Shown: positions 7,743 to 17,375 of the stretch, piece by piece | Position numbering within the stretch: position 1 is the stretch's first letter | Layout: the number at the start of each line of letters is the position of its first letter | The notes under the pieces: model-generated | Databases searched by the model: none | What the model saw: the letters and a program-made list of their open reading frames with translations, nothing else | Told to the model about the DNA's origin: nothing | Assembly (NCBI RefSeq): GCF_005116665.1 | Contig: NZ_SWCJ01000002.1 | Span: 124,001-188,000, forward strand | Direction of reading: 5' to 3' | Length of the DNA: 64,000 nucleotides | From: Ferrimonas aestuarii | GTDB lineage: Bacteria > Pseudomonadota > Gammaproteobacteria > Enterobacterales > Shewanellaceae | Made by a program: the position numbers and the translations under genes

Positions 7743-9860
7743 ATGCGTAAAACCCTTTTAGCGACCGCTGTAGCCCTAGGATTGGGCCAAACCTCTTTGT
7801 CTGCCTTTGCCGAAGAGATCGAACGTATTCAAGTTTTTGGGGACCTAAGACAGATAGAACTGAATCAGCTGCCAGGCTCTGCCACCGTGGTGGATACCCA
7901 GTTGATTGAAGATGAAGGTGGCGAGCACCTAGAACAGTTGCTCGACACCATCCCCAACTTAAATTGGTCCGGAGCAACCTCCCGCCCTCGTTACTTCCAG
8001 ATTCGTGGCGTAGGTGAACAGGAAGATTATCAGGGCGCACCCAATAGCTCAGTAGGCTTTATCGTTGATGATATCGACCTGTCTGGCTTAGGCATGGCAG
8101 CCAGCTTGTATGATCTGCAGCAGGTAGAGGTACTTAGAGGCCCGCAGGGCACTCAGTATGGTGCCAATGCCTTAGCGGGCCTTATCTACGTTAAAAGTGA
8201 AGATCCGACCCAGGTGGCCGAGAGCGGCATCACCACCACCTTCGGCGAAGACAGCCAGTTTACCTATGGTGGCTATGCTTCCGGTGCGCTGACCGATACC
8301 TTATCTGGGCGCGTGGTGGTTCATCACAACCAACAAGATGGTTTTCGCGATAACGTCTATCTTGGCAAAACCGACACCAATGCGCGCGATGAACTTACCG
8401 TGCGTACCAAGTTGTTGTGGCAACCTAGCGATCGAATGTCAGCCAAGCTGACTTTCATGCACGCCGATCTTGATAACGGTTATGACGCCTGGACGCTGGA
8501 TAATAATGGTTTTGACACCATCAGCGATAACCCTGGTGAGGATTCTCAGCGTACAAACGGTGCCTCTTTAAATCTGAGTTTTGGCTTGTCTGAGCAGGTT
8601 AATCTGGGGGCCATCACCAGTTGGACCAACACTCACGCCACTCATGCTTATGATGGTGATTGGGCCAATGATGAGTACTGGGGTGACCGTCAGTGCTATG
8701 GCGCGCCTTGCGTCTACGTGTACAACTGGGGTAAAGATCTTAAGCGCGATGCCTTATCCCAAGAGGTAAAACTGAGCTCCAGCGAAGCAGGGAAGATCTT
8801 TGGTGGAACCACCCATTGGTTGGTGGGCATCTATGCCAGCACGTTGGATGAAGATAACCACCTGCGCATTACCGAAGCCTACGACGCCAGTGGTAGCTAT
8901 TTTTCTGAGTTAATCTCGGAGTACGGCTCGGATAACCAGGCACTATTTGGCCAGTTGGATACCGAACTTGGGGCGTGGACCTTCTCCCTTGGACTGCGCT
9001 TTGAACAGCGAGATGCCAGCTACAAAGACAGCAGTGGCGAAGATTTTAATACCGACGAGAACATGTGGGGGGGACACCTGTCCGCCAGCTATCAGTTAAC
9101 TGACGATCATAATGCGTACGTTCGCGTGGCTCGAGGGTATAAAGCGGGCGGGTTTAATATGAATCTGCCTGAGTTTTTGGTGGATCAAACCGAATACGAC
9201 ACCGAGACTCTCTATAACTACGAGATTGGCCTTAAGAGTCAGTGGCTGGATGGCTCGTTAACCTCTGCCTTGGCGGTGTTCTACATGGATCGCAGCGATC
9301 AGCAGGTGGAGGCATCCGTTCAGGAGCCAGGTTCCGGTGACTTTGTGCTCTACACCAGTAACGCCGCGGATTCCAGTAACTATGGTGCTGAGCTTGAGCT
9401 TAACTACCAAGCCACCGAAAACCTGTCATTGCGGGCGGCGTTGGGTTGGCTTGAGACCGAGTATGGCGACTACGTTTTGCAGCTTAAGGAAGACAGCTTC
9501 CGCGATCTCAGTGGCCGAGAGTTAGCGCACGCCCCGAACTATCAATTTGCGGTTGGTGCTACCTATCGCCATGACTTAGGTTGGTTTGCCAATGTGAATT
9601 ACAGCGGCAAGGACGAGTTTTATTACTCTGATAGCAATGACTCGACTTCTGAAGCGTATCAAGTGCTTGATGCCAAGCTGGGCTATGAGGCTCAGATGTG
9701 GTCGGTGTACCTGTGGGGTCGAAACCTGACCGATGAAAAGTACGGCGTTCGTGGCTTCTACTTTGGCAATGAGCCCGATCAAGACTGGGTCGACAAGCAG
9801 TACATTCGCTATGGTGACCCTCAGCAGTTTGGTATTACCTTTAATTACCAATTTTTATAA
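7743..9860 (+). CDS. TonB-dependent outer membrane receptor, predicted thiamine uptake
   Basis: A 705-residue outer membrane transporter. Signal peptide at residues 1-24 (MRKTLLATAVALGLGQTSLSAFA), then a plug domain (GSATVVDTQLIEDEGGEHLEQLL ... IRGVGEQ ... VEVLRGPQGTQYGANALAG), then a beta-barrel ending in an aromatic residue region (FGITFNYQFL). The start is ATG 7743 with AAAAGG 3 bases upstream, not the in-frame GTG/ATT region before it. The TPP riboswitch ahead and the thiamine genes behind it point to thiamine or a precursor as ligand; this is inference from context, since the barrel itself does not show specificity. Confidence 0.9.
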   Translation: MRKTLLATAVALGLGQTSLSAFAEEIERIQVFGDLRQIELNQLPGSATVVDTQLIEDEGGEHLEQLLDTIPNLNWSGATSRPRYFQIRGVGEQEDYQGAPNSSVGFIVDDIDLSGLGMAASLYDLQQVEVLRGPQGTQYGANALAGLIYVKSEDPTQVAESGITTTFGEDSQFTYGGYASGALTDTLSGRVVVHHNQQDGFRDNVYLGKTDTNARDELTVRTKLLWQPSDRMSAKLTFMHADLDNGYDAWTLDNNGFDTISDNPGEDSQRTNGASLNLSFGLSEQVNLGAITSWTNTHATHAYDGDWANDEYWGDRQCYGAPCVYVYNWGKDLKRDALSQEVKLSSSEAGKIFGGTTHWLVGIYASTLDEDNHLRITEAYDASGSYFSELISEYGSDNQALFGQLDTELGAWTFSLGLRFEQRDASYKDSSGEDFNTDENMWGGHLSASYQLTDDHNAYVRVARGYKAGGFNMNLPEFLVDQTEYDTETLYNYEIGLKSQWLDGSLTSALAVFYMDRSDQQVEASVQEPGSGDFVLYTSNAADSSNYGAELELNYQATENLSLRAALGWLETEYGDYVLQLKEDSFRDLSGRELAHAPNYQFAVGATYRHDLGWFANVNYSGKDEFYYSDSNDSTSEAYQVLDAKLGYEAQMWSVYLWGRNLTDEKYGVRGFYFGNEPDQDWVDKQYIRYGDPQQFGITFNYQFL

Positions 9861-9869
9861 GGAGCAATG

Positions 9870-10130
9870 ATGAAACTTGCCGTCGAAATAAGCCTTTACC
9901 CTCTGCAGGATAACTACCTGCTGCCCATTAAGTGGTTTATTGAGCGTCTGGATGCTTACCCTGAGATTCAGCGTAAGACCAACGCCATGAGCACTCAGTT
10001 ACTGGGGGACTATGATCAGGTGATGTCTCTGTTGGCTGTCGAGATGAAGGCTGCCCATGAGAAGTGGGGTAAGGGCGTGTTCGTCTGCAAGTTCATCCCC
10101 GGCGGAGTTAACCTTGACCACTCTGAGTAA
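9870..10130 (+). CDS. YkoF-like thiamine/HMP-binding protein
   Basis: An 86-residue single-domain protein of the YkoF/thiamine-binding superfamily (ferredoxin-like fold), recognised from VEISLYPLQDNYLLPIKWFIERL at the N-terminus and the ending VFVCKFIPGGVN. Bacillus YkoF has two such domains and binds thiamine; this copy is a single unit that would have to dimerise. No signal peptide, so cytosolic. GGAG at 9861-9864 favours the second ATG (9870) over 9867. Second gene of the TPP-riboswitch operon, 9 bases after the receptor stop. Confidence 0.75.
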   Translation: MKLAVEISLYPLQDNYLLPIKWFIERLDAYPEIQRKTNAMSTQLLGDYDQVMSLLAVEMKAAHEKWGKGVFVCKFIPGGVNLDHSE

Positions 10131-10749
10131 TCTGTTTAACGACGCCTTTGCTCAGGCGACCGCCATGACCTACTGGGAGGGATTGGCGGTGGTATTGGCA
10201 TTGGCCTACCTTTTGCTGGCAATGCGGGGCAGCATCTGGTGCTGGCCTGCGGCATTTGGTTCCACGCTCATTTATACGCTGCTGTTTTGGGAGGTGTCTC
10301 TGTTGATGGAGTCGCTGCTCAATGGCTATTACCTGCTGATGGCGGTATATGGGTTTTGGGTGTGGCGCTTTGGCGGAGATACCGGGGAGGGCACCCGTTA
10401 TCGGCGTTTGCCTTTTAGCCAGCACACCTTGATCATCGCTGCCACGGCGGTTACCGCCCTTGGCATGGGATATGTGATGGACACCTATACACAGGCGGAC
10501 ATGGCGTACTTGGACTCGATGACTACTTGCTTTGCGGTAGTAACCACGGTGATGTTGGCTTACAAAGTGGTGGAGAACTGGATCTACTGGGTGGTGATCG
10601 ATCTGGCTTCCATCTATCTCTATCTGAATAAATCGCTGATTCTCACTAGCGGCCTGTTTGTGCTCTATGTGGGTCTCGCGGCGGCGAGCTACTTTATGTG
10701 GCGCAGAGCCTATGAACACCAGCCTCGACTTAGCCAAGCAGTGGCTTAA
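10114..10749 (+). CDS. pnuT: PnuC-family permease, predicted thiamine transporter PnuT
   Basis: A 211-residue inner membrane protein with about seven hydrophobic segments and the PnuC-family signatures (W at YWEGLAVVLALAYLLLA, NGYYLLMAVYGFWVWRFGG, and VENWIYWVVIDLASIYLYL). PnuC proteins import nicotinamide riboside; the PnuT branch imports thiamine, and the TPP riboswitch plus neighbouring genes favour PnuT. Start is TTG 10114, which has GGAG 6 bases upstream and overlaps the ykoF-like gene by 17 bases; a longer frame back to 10057 has no comparable site. It overlaps the next gene by 38 bases. Import is by facilitated diffusion with trapping by phosphorylation, which the downstream kinase would supply. 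Confidence 0.85.
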   Translation: MTTLSNLFNDAFAQATAMTYWEGLAVVLALAYLLLAMRGSIWCWPAAFGSTLIYTLLFWEVSLLMESLLNGYYLLMAVYGFWVWRFGGDTGEGTRYRRLPFSQHTLIIAATAVTALGMGYVMDTYTQADMAYLDSMTTCFAVVTTVMLAYKVVENWIYWVVIDLASIYLYLNKSLILTSGLFVLYVGLAAASYFMWRRAYEHQPRLSQAVA

Positions 10750-11551
10750 CCAGCAATCCGAGTTTAAAGGGACCAATTTGGTCCCTTTTGCTGCTGGTAC
10801 AGCAAACACCCTCTACCAACTTGAAGGTCATGATCTGTTGCTTCGGCTCCACAATCAGCAGTTATCGATGACTGACGATTGCGCGCGGGAGTACGCAACC
10901 TTTGCCGAGTCAGCGCAACTGGGGCTTGCACCAAAACTGGTTCATCTCGATGAACATCACCGCTTTAGTATTATCGAGCGCTTTGGTCGCAGCGCTAGTG
11001 TACTGCCGATTGAGGCCGCAGAGACTCTGCTGAGGTTTCATCAACAGGTTACTGAATCCCTTGCTCCACGCTTTGGAGGCGCCACCTTTGATTACCCCTC
11101 TTTACTGTTGGATCCTGACAGGCAGCGAAAGGCAAAAATCTGGCAACAGCGGATGTTGCAAAGTCGGCTTCGCCCCTGTTGGTGTCACTATGATTTGGGT
11201 CCGGGTAATTGGCTGGTGCAGGCAAAGTCCTCGGGACTTACGCTTAGATTGATTGACTTTGAATACAGTAACTGGGGCCACCCTTGGTGGGATTTGGCCT
11301 GTTTGCTGTGTGAGTGGCCAATGAATGAGGCCGACGCCATCGTGAGCCGTTATCTGCAGCTTAATCAGTTGACCATGACTGATCGTGAGCAACAGGCTCG
11401 CGGGGCCGCAGTGTCACTCTATTTGGCGGTTTCTTTACAGTGGTGTGATGGGGCGTTGGCGCAGGCCAAATCAAAGACGCAACAACAACTGTTGCAGACG
11501 CGACGTCGCCATTATCAGAAGCTTTGGACGGGAAACGGCCTCGATCACTAA
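10712..11551 (+). CDS. Thiamine kinase-like aminoglycoside/choline phosphotransferase family protein
   Basis: A 279-residue kinase of the APH/choline-kinase fold. The catalytic motif is CHYDLGPGNWLV (His-x-Asp-x4-Asn) and the metal motif is IDFEYSNWGHPWWDLA, both as in E. coli ThiK/YcfN. Predicted to phosphorylate imported thiamine to thiamine monophosphate and so trap it after passage through PnuT. The N-terminal lobe is short (AAGTANTLYQLEG ... LLLRLH). ATG 10712 lies inside the end of pnuT; the frame is open further upstream but without a plausible site. Last gene of the operon; a gap of 100 bases follows. Confidence 0.8.
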   Translation: MNTSLDLAKQWLNQQSEFKGTNLVPFAAGTANTLYQLEGHDLLLRLHNQQLSMTDDCAREYATFAESAQLGLAPKLVHLDEHHRFSIIERFGRSASVLPIEAAETLLRFHQQVTESLAPRFGGATFDYPSLLLDPDRQRKAKIWQQRMLQSRLRPCWCHYDLGPGNWLVQAKSSGLTLRLIDFEYSNWGHPWWDLACLLCEWPMNEADAIVSRYLQLNQLTMTDREQQARGAAVSLYLAVSLQWCDGALAQAKSKTQQQLLQTRRRHYQKLWTGNGLDH

Positions 11552-11651
11552 ATACCACATAATTGATTATTAACCATTTTTTCTATTTGAATTTGTCTCA
11601 TTTCGTTTTAGGTTAAGCTTGTTACTGAGGACAGAGAGCAGGAGCAAGGTG

Positions 11652-12491
11652 ATGATACAGCGTTGGCTACTGGTGGCGGTAATGGCCTTCACCCTCACAG
11701 GTTGTAGCACTAAGTTTGTTTACAACTGGCTTGACTGGATCATCGAATGGGAGGTTGCTGATTACGTTGAGTTGGACCGAGCACAAGAACGTCAACTAGA
11801 ACAGATGATCGATGAGCTATTGGAATGGCATCGTTATCAAGAACTGCCTAAATATCATGCTCAACTGACGCAACTTCGAAAGCAGCTCAATCATGGCCTT
11901 ACCTCAGAACAAGTATTGGCCCACGCCACCGAACTTGAACAGCATTGGCGCCGCATTTTTGCCCATCTTCTTCCGCAGCTAGTTCCATTTATTCAATCGC
12001 TTAATGACGCACAGATCGCCTCATTGGTAGCAAAAATTGAGGAAGAGAATAAGAAGGATATCGAACGCTATCTCGAAAAACCTTATGACGAGCGTGTTAC
12101 CCGCTCCAACCGTCGTATGGCTAAGAGTTTAAAGCGCTGGGTGGGAAAGCTGACTCCAATTCAGCAAAGTGCTGTCAATGAATTTAACCTAGAGCGGCAT
12201 CAGTCAATGGATCTCTGGGTTGCCTACCGAGATGCGTGGCAACATCGTTTCATTGACGCACTGGAGCAGCGACAGCACACCCAGTCTCTTGAACAAAGCC
12301 TGTATATTTTGCTGGTTCAGCCTGAGTCGCTGCGTCCGGAAGCCTATAAGCAACAGTTAAGCGTCAACCAGCAAGAGTTCGCTGACTCCATTGTCAAAAT
12401 TCAACAAACCTTGACGGGAAAACAGCGCAAACGCCTCAATCGTCAACTAGGCTCCTTATTGGACGATCTCGCCGACTTATCAGAAAGATAG
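11652..12491 (+). CDS. DUF6279-like lipoprotein
   Basis: A 279-residue lipoprotein. Signal MIQRWLLVAVMAFTLTGC gives a lipobox LTGC with Cys18. The mature part is almost wholly helical, with the opening KFVYNWLDWIIEWEVADYVELD, a tryptophan/tyrosine-rich block common to this family, and long charged helices (AQERQLEQMIDELLEWHRYQ). Function unknown. The start is ATG 11652, with GGAG 7 bases upstream; GTG 11649 just before it is an alternative. AT-rich promoter-like sequence fills the 100 bases before it, so it is probably its own unit. Confidence 0.72.
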   Translation: MIQRWLLVAVMAFTLTGCSTKFVYNWLDWIIEWEVADYVELDRAQERQLEQMIDELLEWHRYQELPKYHAQLTQLRKQLNHGLTSEQVLAHATELEQHWRRIFAHLLPQLVPFIQSLNDAQIASLVAKIEEENKKDIERYLEKPYDERVTRSNRRMAKSLKRWVGKLTPIQQSAVNEFNLERHQSMDLWVAYRDAWQHRFIDALEQRQHTQSLEQSLYILLVQPESLRPEAYKQQLSVNQQEFADSIVKIQQTLTGKQRKRLNRQLGSLLDDLADLSER

Positions 12492-12601
12492 CCATTTATT
12501 CAGTGCTGTTTTTGCTATAGCAACAAATGTTGTGGTTATTGTGAAATCGAGACTCGGCCACTCCGGTCTACTGAAACAGTGAATGGAAAAAGGATATCTT
12601 T

Positions 12602-13204
12602 ATGAAGGCGTTGATCTCCCTATGGCAAAGTTTCTTTAAAGCAACCCAATATCTCGAAGGATTGGCGCCTTTGGCCATTCGGCTTTATTTGGCGCCCATC
12701 TTTATTCAGGCTGGATACAATAAGTTTAGCCACTTCCAAGACACTGCGGCCTGGTTTGGCAATCCGGATTGGGGGCTAGGTCTGCCTGCCCCAGAGCTGA
12801 TGGCAGGTCTGGCTGCGGGTACAGAACTTATTGGCGGAGTGTTGTTAATCGTAGGGCTGTTTACTCGATTGATTAGTATTCCACTGATGGTAACTATGTT
12901 AGTTGCCGCCTTTGCTGTGCATTGGGAAAATGGCTGGCTGGCTATTGCCGACGCCAGCAGTTGGTTGGCAAACGAACAGGTATTGGCTGCGCCAGAGAAG
13001 CTAGACCGAGCCAAAGCGATTCTGCAGGAGCACGGTAATTACGAGTGGCTTACCTCATCGGGTAAGTTTGTCGTGCTTAATAACGGGATTGAATTTGCCA
13101 TCACCTATTTCGTGATGTTGCTGGCTCTCTACTATTTAGGTGGTGGACGCTACACCAGCTTGGATTATTTCTTCAGCCACAAGAGTGAAAAGGTGAGAAC
13201 TTAA
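12602..13204 (+). CDS. DoxX family membrane protein
   Basis: A 200-residue inner membrane protein with four predicted membrane segments. DoxX signatures are LAIRLYLAPIFIQAGYNKF and LAAGTELIGGVLLIVGLFTRL, then MLVAAFAVHW and a last segment IEFAITYFVMLLALYYLGGG. A hydrophilic insert of about 50 residues (113-165) separates segments three and four. DoxX relatives act in thiosulfate oxidation or redox homeostasis; no specific role can be deduced. AAAAAGGA precedes the ATG. Followed by a terminator, so monocistronic. Confidence 0.85.
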   Translation: MKALISLWQSFFKATQYLEGLAPLAIRLYLAPIFIQAGYNKFSHFQDTAAWFGNPDWGLGLPAPELMAGLAAGTELIGGVLLIVGLFTRLISIPLMVTMLVAAFAVHWENGWLAIADASSWLANEQVLAAPEKLDRAKAILQEHGNYEWLTSSGKFVVLNNGIEFAITYFVMLLALYYLGGGRYTSLDYFFSHKSEKVRT

Positions 13205-13273
13205 TTTAATTGAATGTGATCTCGATCACGAATTAAGTTTCCCGTGTCGATTGCCACAAGGATTTGGAAGGTG

Positions 13274-13301
13274 ACCCTACCTGGCGGTAGGGTTTTCTTT
13301 T
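13274..13301 (+). terminator. Intrinsic terminator after doxX-like gene
   Basis: Stem ACCCTACC, loop TGGC, GGTAGGGT, followed by TTTCTTTT, 70 bases past the DoxX stop. Confidence 0.88.
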
Positions 13302-13488
13302 GCTGTGGCTACTTTAATTGAATCATCTGGTTTTACTAGCTTCCTATGGCGGAGGAATGCACTAATAAATCGAATTCGCTAGTGATTACACCATTTTTTG
13401 AAATTTCTGTTAATTCTATGTGAATTCACTGGTAGCCTGAACTTTCCCCCAAAGAGGGGCAGGTAGTAAAAATAAAAAGGACATACCA

Positions 13489-16400
13489 GTGAAAACACAA
13501 TTAGCAATCGCAATTTCAAGTGCATTGGCACTTGGAACCGCTTCAGCAACGGCAGCATCATGGAGTGATGCTCCCCTGCAGCTGAAGAACATCTCCTCCT
13601 CAAAGCACTCCATAACAGGCATGCCGGATCAATATGACGACCAATTAGGGGCGTCATTCCAGTGGGCAAAAACCGATCAGTATCGTCCGGCGTTAGGCGC
13701 GCTAAAATCGGAAATCCGAACTCAGTCGTATGCGGGTCACTATTTAAGTTCTCACTATGGTCTTGGGGTCGATAAAGGTGATAACAGTGCCAGATTATTG
13801 AGCCTTTCCGATTATGGCCGTGGCGCCATTGTGGCCAAGTATGGTCAAACACTGCATGGAATTCCGGTGTTTAATCGTCATGTGAATGTGATGATGGACC
13901 AAGAGATGAACCTAGTGGCCAGCTCTGGTGGCTTTGCGGTGACGGCACCAGCGGTAACTCTTCACTATGGCTCTGAGCACGCCGCGCTGAACTATGCCAC
14001 GTTGGATCTTGTTGGTGCGGAGTCTCTAGAAGGACAAGGGGCGCCACTTCCGGGTGGTTATACAGGTTGGCAGTCTCAACTTCGTTCAGAAGACTACCGT
14101 TTTTCCACTTTGCCTCGAACTAAGAAGGTGTGGTTTGAAGAGCAGGGAAAGCTTCGCGCCGCTTACTTTGTTGAAGTCGCGCTTACGTCAATCTCTAGCA
14201 CCGAACGCCAGAATTACAGTTACGTTATTGACGCCACGACCGGCAAGGTACTGTTCAAACACGACCAGATAGCGCACAGCGGTGAGTTTGGTTACCGCGT
14301 CTATGCCCATGATAGTGGCATGCCTTGGGATGGACCTCATGGTAACGTCATTCCCGCTACCAGTGCGGATCAGCAAGACGCAGCGGCTTATCTTGATGCG
14401 CCACTAGTGACTCTTGCCCATGGGCCAATCAGCACTCAAGATCCTTGGTTGTCTGAAGACGCGTTGGTGACCAAAGGCAATAACGTCCATGCCTACGCGG
14501 ATGTGGCTGCCCCTGATGGCTTTTCTGAAGGCGATGTCGAGGCGGAAGTAACGGCCACTCAGACTTTCGATTACGCCTATAATACCAATGAGCCGGAGCA
14601 CAGTACCAACAACCGCAAAGCGGCGATTGTGAACCTGTTCTATCTCAACAACTACCTTCACGATGAGTTCTACGACCATGGTTTTGATGAGGCCAGCGGC
14701 AATGCCCAGCAATCTAACTATGGCCGTGGCGGCGTAGAGGGTGACCCGCTTCTTGTTGAGGTTCAAGACTACTCCGGTACCAACAACGCCAACATGTCGA
14801 CACCGGCAGACGGCTATTCGCCAACCATGCAGATGTATCTATTCGACAGCAAAGACGCCTCGGTAGGCAAAGACTTTGGTGTGGTGGCGAGCGCGGACAG
14901 CGTTTCCGGATTGTTGAACTCATCACAGATGGCTGGATTTGGACCACAGTCCTTTGACCTTACTGGAAACGCCAAGATCATTAATGATGGCGTTGGTGAG
15001 GGACGCGATGGGTGTGAGGCGACTAGTCAAGACCTAACCGGTGTTATTGCCATTATTGATCGCGGTAGCTGCGCGTTTACGGATAAGGTGTTGTTTGCTC
15101 AAAACGCCGGTGCCATCGCGGCCATCGTGGTGAACAATCAGGACGACGGTACCCCGGCACCAATGGGTGGCACCGACGAGAATGTCACTATTCCTTCCAT
15201 GGGGCTTTCATTTGCTGATGGCGCGAAACTCTACAGCGCCATTGATAACGGCGAATCCCTAAGCCTGCGCTTGTATGGCAGCCGTGCCATGAAAGGCAGT
15301 TCTTGGGATAATGGGATTGTGGCTCACGAATGGGGCCATTACATCACCAATCGATTGATTGGTAATGGATCTGGGTTAACAAACCAGCAGGGTCGCTCCA
15401 TGGGCGAGGGTTGGGGTGATTTTCACGCGCTATTGATGCTGTCCGATGCAACCGATTCGGATCTACCCGGTAATGAGTTATTCCAGAAAGCTTACGCTGC
15501 CACCTCATATGTGGCGGGCTTCTATTCAGGTATTCGTAATTTCCCATACAGCAGCGATATGAAGGTTAACCCATTGACCTTTGCCAATGTCACCTTAGGT
15601 AACGGTACCCGAGCCGACCGCAATGGTGCCGCAGAGGTGCATGATGCCGGTGAACCTTGGGCAGCGATGCTTTGGGACAGCTATGTAGCGCTTATTAATG
15701 ATGAGCGCTACGGATTCGACGAAGCCCGCAACCGTATGAAGAGCTATCTGGTTGCCAGTTATAAGATGACGCCAAACGCGCCAACCTATACTGAAGCTCG
15801 TGATGCTCTATTGGCAGCGGCCTATGCCAATGACCCTCAGGATTATCAGCTTATTTTGTCTGCGTTTGCGCGTCGTGGTATGGGGCTTGGTGCGGTATCT
15901 CCGGCGAGAGACAGCACCACTCATGAAGGGGTGGTGGAGTCCTATAAGACTCAATACTCCAGCGTTGAGGTGACATCGCACCAGATTGAGACCGACTTTG
16001 AGGGGCTTACTAACGGTTACTGCACCAAAGATGGCATCTTGGACAAAGGAGAGACTGGCACGGTGAAGTTCACCGTCAGAAACCGCGGAAGTGAAGCTTT
16101 TGATGAGCTGAAGGCTAAGGTCTCCGTGGTGGGCGATCAGCAGGTGAGTTTCTCTAACGGTGGTGAGGTGATCTTTAAAGATCTGGGAATTACCGGAACC
16201 GCAAACAGCTCTGTGCTTGAATTTACCCTAGATGAAGTTGGCATTGAAGACACCCTCACTTTCTCGTTGAGTTTTGATGGCCTAGCTGAAGAAACTGTGG
16301 CGGTGGATTATGAATACAACACCACCGTAAACATGGGGTATATTTCCAAACCTCTTGTGGGTGGTTCGGCACTCAGTGACATGGAAAACAGCACTGGGTT

Positions 16401-17334
16401 GGCAAATCTTCAACAACAAGTGTTAAGCGGTGGCGACAATGCGGCGAATACTGTGGTCTTGGATCGGACCTTTGCCGATCAATTGCCAGTTGGTGAGCAG
16501 TACCTGCTGATCAAGAATAACCCCTTTGCCAGTGATGTAGCGGCGCAAACCCAGCCTTTCACCGTTGGCAGTGAAGGTGACTTTACGGTTAGCTGGTTCC
16601 AATACTTCATTATTGAAGAGGGTTGGGATGGTGGTGTCGTGGAGATCTCCGTCAATGGAGGCGAATGGCAAGATGTTGTCGATGCTGGCGGCGTCTTTAC
16701 CGGCAGCGGCTATGTTGGCGAGCTTAATGAACTGCTTCCTGAACGTCAGGTATTTACCGGCAATCAAGGGGGGGATGAAGGCGTTAACTTTGGAACCTCA
16801 CTAAATGGTCAGCAAGTACAGCTTCGATTCCGCTTAGTCTCTGATGAATTTGCCGCGGGCTATGGCTGGATGATTGACGATCTGCAGATCAACAATGCGG
16901 CCACGCCAGTGTTCTTCGATCTGGTTAGCGGTGACACCATCGCTTGCGACAACCGCCTGCCTCATGTGGATGCGTTTGTGTCTTCAACTTCGGTGTCCTC
17001 CGGTGATGCCGTTGAATTAACCGCGTCGGCAGTGGATGCCAATGCTGGCGACACGCTAACTTACACTTGGCAGCAAACTGCCGGTACTCAGGTGGTTCTC
17101 TCGGGCGCTGACAGTGCCGAGGCCAGTTTTGTGGCACCAACCCTGTCTAGTGCAGAAACTTTAACCTTTAAGGTAACGGTTAATGACGGTACTGGAAGTG
17201 TTGAAAAAGAGGTGAGTGTGACAGTCGCGGCGACGGCGCCAGTGCAAGGCTCAGGTTCCAGCTCTTCGGGGGCCTTTGCAGCTTGGCTGATGGCGCTATT
17301 GCCATTTGCGATCTGGCGTCGTCGACGTCAGTAG
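13489..17334 (+). CDS. Secreted M36 (fungalysin-type) metalloprotease with PA, PKD-like and GlyGly-CTERM parts
   Basis: A 1281-residue exported zinc protease. Signal peptide about 1-22 (MKTQLAIAISSALALG), FTP/propeptide region to about 290, M36 catalytic domain with HEWGH at 613-617 and downstream GEGWGDFHALL supplying the third ligand. A protease-associated (PA) domain is inserted before the zinc motif (VIAIIDRGSCAFTDKVLFAQNAGA). After about residue 830 come beta-rich domains and a PKD-like repeat (SSGDAVELTASAVDANAGDT). The C-terminus is a Ser/Gly stretch, one membrane segment and RRRR: a GlyGly-CTERM signal normally cut by rhombosortase after type II secretion. Start GTG with AAAAGG 8 bases upstream. 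Probably surface-anchored or released, degrading environmental protein. Confidence 0.9.
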   Translation: MKTQLAIAISSALALGTASATAASWSDAPLQLKNISSSKHSITGMPDQYDDQLGASFQWAKTDQYRPALGALKSEIRTQSYAGHYLSSHYGLGVDKGDNSARLLSLSDYGRGAIVAKYGQTLHGIPVFNRHVNVMMDQEMNLVASSGGFAVTAPAVTLHYGSEHAALNYATLDLVGAESLEGQGAPLPGGYTGWQSQLRSEDYRFSTLPRTKKVWFEEQGKLRAAYFVEVALTSISSTERQNYSYVIDATTGKVLFKHDQIAHSGEFGYRVYAHDSGMPWDGPHGNVIPATSADQQDAAAYLDAPLVTLAHGPISTQDPWLSEDALVTKGNNVHAYADVAAPDGFSEGDVEAEVTATQTFDYAYNTNEPEHSTNNRKAAIVNLFYLNNYLHDEFYDHGFDEASGNAQQSNYGRGGVEGDPLLVEVQDYSGTNNANMSTPADGYSPTMQMYLFDSKDASVGKDFGVVASADSVSGLLNSSQMAGFGPQSFDLTGNAKIINDGVGEGRDGCEATSQDLTGVIAIIDRGSCAFTDKVLFAQNAGAIAAIVVNNQDDGTPAPMGGTDENVTIPSMGLSFADGAKLYSAIDNGESLSLRLYGSRAMKGSSWDNGIVAHEWGHYITNRLIGNGSGLTNQQGRSMGEGWGDFHALLMLSDATDSDLPGNELFQKAYAATSYVAGFYSGIRNFPYSSDMKVNPLTFANVTLGNGTRADRNGAAEVHDAGEPWAAMLWDSYVALINDERYGFDEARNRMKSYLVASYKMTPNAPTYTEARDALLAAAYANDPQDYQLILSAFARRGMGLGAVSPARDSTTHEGVVESYKTQYSSVEVTSHQIETDFEGLTNGYCTKDGILDKGETGTVKFTVRNRGSEAFDELKAKVSVVGDQQVSFSNGGEVIFKDLGITGTANSSVLEFTLDEVGIEDTLTFSLSFDGLAEETVAVDYEYNTTVNMGYISKPLVGGSALSDMENSTGLANLQQQVLSGGDNAANTVVLDRTFADQLPVGEQYLLIKNNPFASDVAAQTQPFTVGSEGDFTVSWFQYFIIEEGWDGGVVEISVNGGEWQDVVDAGGVFTGSGYVGELNELLPERQVFTGNQGGDEGVNFGTSLNGQQVQLRFRLVSDEFAAGYGWMIDDLQINNAATPVFFDLVSGDTIACDNRLPHVDAFVSSTSVSSGDAVELTASAVDANAGDTLTYTWQQTAGTQVVLSGADSAEASFVAPTLSSAETLTFKVTVNDGTGSVEKEVSVTVAATAPVQGSGSSSSGAFAAWLMALLPFAIWRRRRQ

Positions 17335-17344
17335 CCCCAAATGA

Positions 17345-17374
17345 AAAGTCCCGGTGTTTACCGGGACTTTTTCG
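17345..17374. terminator. Bidirectional terminator between convergent genes
   Basis: Stem AAAGTCCCGGT, loop GTTT, ACCGGGACTTT, followed by TTTCG on the plus strand and by AT-rich sequence on the minus strand. It lies between the M36 protease stop and the convergent lipoprotein stop at 17376. Confidence 0.85.
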
Positions 17375-17375
17375 T

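Noticed and set aside
10108..10809. Long antisense frame (233 codons) opposite pnuT and the kinase start
   Set aside because: Shadow of two well-supported genes; composition lacks a credible protein and start.
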